NCBI GenBank assembly: GCA_003164305.1
Contig: PLSZ01000541.1
Location: 1 to 8,061 of the forward strand
Source of the DNA: Acetobacteraceae bacterium
Lineage (GTDB): Bacteria > Pseudomonadota > Alphaproteobacteria > Acetobacterales > Acetobacteraceae
DNA length: 8,061 nt
Direction: 5' to 3'
The notes under the pieces were generated by a model that ran no database searches, was not told where the DNA came from, and saw only the letters and a program-made list of their open reading frames with translations. Positions 6,349-8,061 of this stretch are shown piece by piece (position 1 is the first letter of the stretch; every line of letters begins with the position of its first letter). Made by a program: the position numbers and the translations under genes.

Positions 6349-6356
6349 CAGCCGAA

Positions 6357-7598
6357 TCATACCAGGCCGCCGGCGACCGCGCCGCTCATGCACGTGGCCA
6401 GCGTGCCGGCCAGAACGGAACGCATGCCGAGGGCGACAACCTCATGCCGCCGCTCGGGGATCATGGCGCCGAGACCGCCGATCATGATCCCCAGACTGCC
6501 GAAATTGGCGAAACCGCACAGCGCGTAAGTCAGAATCATGCGCGTGCGCGGCGGGAAACTGTCAGGCGGCAGGCGAGAAAAATCCAGGTACGCGACGAAC
6601 TCGTTCAGCACGGTCTTGGTCGCCATCAGCGTCGCGGAGGCCTGGGTTTCGGCCCAGGGAACGCCGATCAGCCAGAGTACTGGGCGAAAGGGGAGGGCGA
6701 ACAGGCGTTGCAACGTGACCGGCGCGTCGCTCCAGTCCGGCAGCAGCGCGAGGCCCATGTTCACCAGCGCGACCAGCGCGATGGTCACCAGCAGGGTCGC
6801 GATGATCGCGACCAGGATCGGCACGCCGTCCATGGTGCCCTGGACCAGGGCATCGATCGGGCCGGTCGGCTTGTCGTGCGGGGTCAGACGCGCTTCCTCC
6901 GGCGATGGCGGGCCGAAGGGCACCATCAGCGCCGCCACCGCCAGCGCGGCGGGAGTGGAAATCACCGAGGCGATCAGGATGTTGCCCAACGCGTTGGGAA
7001 CGACGGGCGCCAGGAAGGAGGCGTAGATGACCATGACGGTCCCGGCGACGCCGGCCATTCCGCAGGTCATCAACGCGAACAGTTCGCCTCGTTGCATGCG
7101 GGCGAGGTACGGGCGAACCAGCAATGGGGCCTCGATCATGCCGACGAAGACGTGCACCGCGGCACCGAGCGCCAGCGGACCGCCGATGCCGAGCGCGCGG
7201 CGCAGCAGGCGGGCGAACAGGCCGGTGATGAACTGCAGGACGCCCAGGTAGAACAACAGCGAGGCGAGGGCGCTGATGGTCAGCACCAGCGGCAGGGCCT
7301 GGAACGCGAGGATGAAGCTGGCGCCCGGGTGGGTTTCGGCGAACGGTAGCGGCGGGCCGCCGAGATAGCCGAACACAAAGCTCGTCCCGGCCTCGGTGGC
7401 GCGTTGCAGGGCGGAGGCGGCGTCATTCAGGACGAACATCGCGCGATTGGCGCCGGGGATGCCGATCAGCAGCAGCGCTCCGGCGAGTTGCAGGACCAGA
7501 CCACCGATGACGGTGCGCCAGGGAACGCGCCAGCGGTCCTCGCTGAGGAGCCATGCGATGGCGAGAAGCGCGAAGACACCCAGATACGCGCGTGCCAT
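6357..7598 (-). CDS. Concentrative nucleoside transporter, CNT/NupC family
   Basis: A 413-residue inner-membrane protein with many hydrophobic segments, the standard length for bacterial CNT transporters. These import nucleosides with Na+ or H+ as a trimer. Counting from the upstream ATG at 7604 (415 residues), the two substrate-site regions are visible. One is FVGMIEAPLLVRPY (about 153-166), where E158 matches the glutamate of the GQ(S/T)E-type motif and Met replaces the more usual Gln. The other is TKTVLNEFVAY (329-339) with N334 and E335, followed by CGFANFGSLGIM (363-374). The hydrophobic N-terminus and the GYLGG plus PF(A)E region around 79-90 also fit the family. Two ATGs are in frame, at 7604 and 7598. 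AGGGGA (complement of 7605-7610) touches the first but sits 6 nt from the second, so 7598 is preferred. The substrate range (purine or pyrimidine) cannot be told. The upstream region has palindromes but no convincing promoter. Confidence 0.92.
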   Translation of the reverse strand: MARAYLGVFALLAIAWLLSEDRWRVPWRTVIGGLVLQLAGALLLIGIPGANRAMFVLNDAASALQRATEAGTSFVFGYLGGPPLPFAETHPGASFILAFQALPLVLTISALASLLFYLGVLQFITGLFARLLRRALGIGGPLALGAAVHVFVGMIEAPLLVRPYLARMQRGELFALMTCGMAGVAGTVMVIYASFLAPVVPNALGNILIASVISTPAALAVAALMVPFGPPSPEEARLTPHDKPTGPIDALVQGTMDGVPILVAIIATLLVTIALVALVNMGLALLPDWSDAPVTLQRLFALPFRPVLWLIGVPWAETQASATLMATKTVLNEFVAYLDFSRLPPDSFPPRTRMILTYALCGFANFGSLGIMIGGLGAMIPERRHEVVALGMRSVLAGTLATCMSGAVAGGLV

Positions 7599-7743
7599 GC
7601 TCATTCCCCTGGCTCAATCCCGTCGCCGTGCGGTCGTCGCCCTTCCGTCATGGCTGTCCGGGCGATCCATCTGGAAACGCATTGAAGGCGGTAGCCCCGA
7701 TTCGGCAACAGCGCGCCGTCGCGGGACCTCGCCGCCAGACGCG

Positions 7744-7755
7744 CGGTTTAAACCG
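7744..7755. promoter_or_regulatory. Perfect 12-bp palindrome, possible operator
   Basis: CGGTTTAAACCG is a perfect dyad 146 nt upstream of the nucleoside-transporter start, with a GC-rich outer and AT-only centre, a shape common for dimeric repressor sites. It may equally be part of the adjacent repeat cluster. No regulator gene is in the window. Confidence 0.25.
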
Positions 7756-7766
7756 TTCGCGCCTTG

Positions 7767-7880
7767 TTCGCGTTCCTTCGCGTGATTTGCGTTTGCCTTC
7801 CTGTCTGTGGGTTCAAACGATCTCGGATCGTGCGAAGATCGACCGTTGAGAACAACGCAAATCACGCGAAGGGCCGCGAA
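7767..7880. repeat. 27-bp inverted repeat flanking a 60-nt centre
   Basis: The left arm, 7767-7793, and right arm, 7854-7880, are complementary at 25 of 27 positions. The inner 19 bases, CCTTCGCGTGATTTGCGTT (7775-7793) against 7854-7872, pair perfectly. The 60-nt centre holds a small hairpin, ACGATC-TCG-GATCGT (7817-7831), and no coding frame. The whole 114-bp unit could fold into a long stem, and its size and terminal symmetry resemble a miniature mobile or dispersed repeat. No target-site duplication is obvious, so the class is open. Confidence 0.6.
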
Positions 7881-7922
7881 TGATACCAACTGGCGAAAGA
7901 AATGACGTACCTGCCACCCGTC

Positions 7923-7950
7923 CGTCATGCCAGGGCTTAACCCTGGCATC
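7923..7950 (-). repeat. 28-nt hairpin repeat, copy 2 (reverse orientation)
   Basis: Read on the minus strand, the unit begins GAT and ends ATGACG, like the other two copies, with the loop TTAAG. On the plus strand the stem is ATGCCAGGG (7927-7935) with CCCTGGCAT (7941-7949). Several stem bases differ from copies 1 and 3, and each change is matched on the other arm. It lies 51 nt before copy 3 and faces the opposite way. Confidence 0.72.
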
Positions 7951-8001
7951 TCGAGGTGCGGGCCCGGTGCTCTCAGGCCGCGCACGTTTTCTGTGCAGGC
8001 C

Positions 8002-8029
8002 GATCCTCGGGTCGAGCCCGAGGATGACG
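8002..8029 (+). repeat. 28-nt hairpin repeat, copy 3
   Basis: A 9-bp perfect stem, ATCCTCGGG (8003-8011) with CCCGAGGAT (8017-8025), surrounds the loop TCGAG, and the unit ends in ATGACG. It is nearly identical to copy 1. Similarity extends upstream: both have TCAGGCC about 28-35 nt before the unit (6249-6255 and 7973-7979) and a GT-rich stretch with TGTG between, so the repeated element may be about 60 bp long. Confidence 0.75.
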
Positions 8030-8061
8030 CTACGGGGGCGTCACGACCGAGAGTTAATGTC

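Larger units (their letters stand above)
6008..6356. other. Intergenic region between the lipoprotein and nucleoside-transporter genes
   Basis: Both flanking genes are on the minus strand, so this 349-base gap holds the 3' end of the transporter transcript and the promoter side of the lipoprotein gene. The frames that stay open across it have no recognisable product, no ribosome site and an Arg-rich composition typical of non-coding GC-rich DNA. It contains several hairpins (listed separately), two perfect palindromes, TCAGGCCTGA (6249-6258) and TGTGGATCCACA (6272-6283), and one copy of the 28-nt dispersed repeat. I could not place a convincing lipoprotein promoter. Confidence 0.7.
7605..8061. 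other. Non-coding, repeat-rich region upstream of the nucleoside-transporter gene
   Basis: I find no credible gene in these 457 bases. The longest open frame (7614-7985, minus) runs through the repeats listed separately and has no ribosome site or recognisable domain. The region should contain the transporter promoter; TTGCCG and TTCAAT with 16-nt spacing on the minus strand, in the region 7670-7705, is only a weak candidate. From 7744 to the right edge it is a string of palindromic elements, which marks it as a repeat-accumulating intergenic site. Confidence 0.65.

Noticed and set aside
6183..7349. A 388-codon plus-strand frame opposite the nucleoside transporter
   Set aside because: Low-complexity Gln/His/Arg/Asp-rich antisense shadow, starting in the repeat-containing gap without a ribosome site.
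7614..7985. A 123-codon minus-strand frame upstream of the transporter
   Set aside because: It consists largely of translated inverted and hairpin repeats, lacks a ribosome site and has no recognisable domain.
7927..8025. The closely spaced facing hairpins as a short CRISPR array
   Set aside because: Only two units, in opposite orientation with different stem sequences and no regular spacers or cas genes.

Overview
The window is about 8 kb of GC-rich (roughly two-thirds G+C) bacterial chromosome. Codon use, the families present and the intergenic hairpin repeats fit an alphaproteobacterium, plausibly of the Rhodospirillales/Acetobacteraceae type. That placement is inference; there is no rRNA or other marker gene here. 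I see no phage, insertion sequence, CRISPR, defence or secretion system, and no tRNA.

Layout. (1) 2-319: the 3' end of a glutamyl-Q tRNA(Asp) synthetase gene, cut by the left edge. It overlaps tail to tail with (2) an MFS transporter (297-1505, minus), which lies downstream of (3) a 10-TM EamA/DMT transporter (1559-2416, minus); the two form a likely operon. (4) A LysE/RhtB exporter (2615-3232, plus) diverges from them. (5) A tightly coupled unit reads to the right: an FNR/FixK-like box (3247-3260), a very strong Shine-Dalgarno with a 16-codon ORF (3310-3360), a LOG-family Rossmann protein starting at GTG 3357 (GTGA overlap) and a beta-CASP metallo-beta-lactamase-fold RNase starting at ATG 4325 (ATGA overlap). 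(6) A small lipoprotein gene (5714-6007, minus) abuts the RNase gene stop to stop. (7) A 349-base gap contains hairpins and one copy of a 28-nt dispersed repeat. (8) A concentrative nucleoside transporter of the CNT/NupC family (6357-7598, minus) follows. (9) The last 460 bases are non-coding and repeat-rich: a 12-bp palindrome, a 27-bp inverted repeat around a 60-nt centre, and two more copies of the 28-nt hairpin repeat in opposite orientations.

How the genes may work together. Most genes are ordinary housekeeping or transport functions. The most interesting unit is the LOG/beta-CASP pair: a probable RNase followed by a probable nucleoside-monophosphate phosphoribohydrolase suggests RNA or nucleotide turnover. 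The FNR-type box suggests that this is switched on when oxygen is low. The nearby nucleoside transporter fits a nucleotide-salvage theme but is a separate transcription unit on the other strand, so that link is weak. The three 28-nt repeats share a 9-bp stem and 5-nt loop, and every stem difference between copies is compensated, so the hairpin itself appears to be what is conserved.
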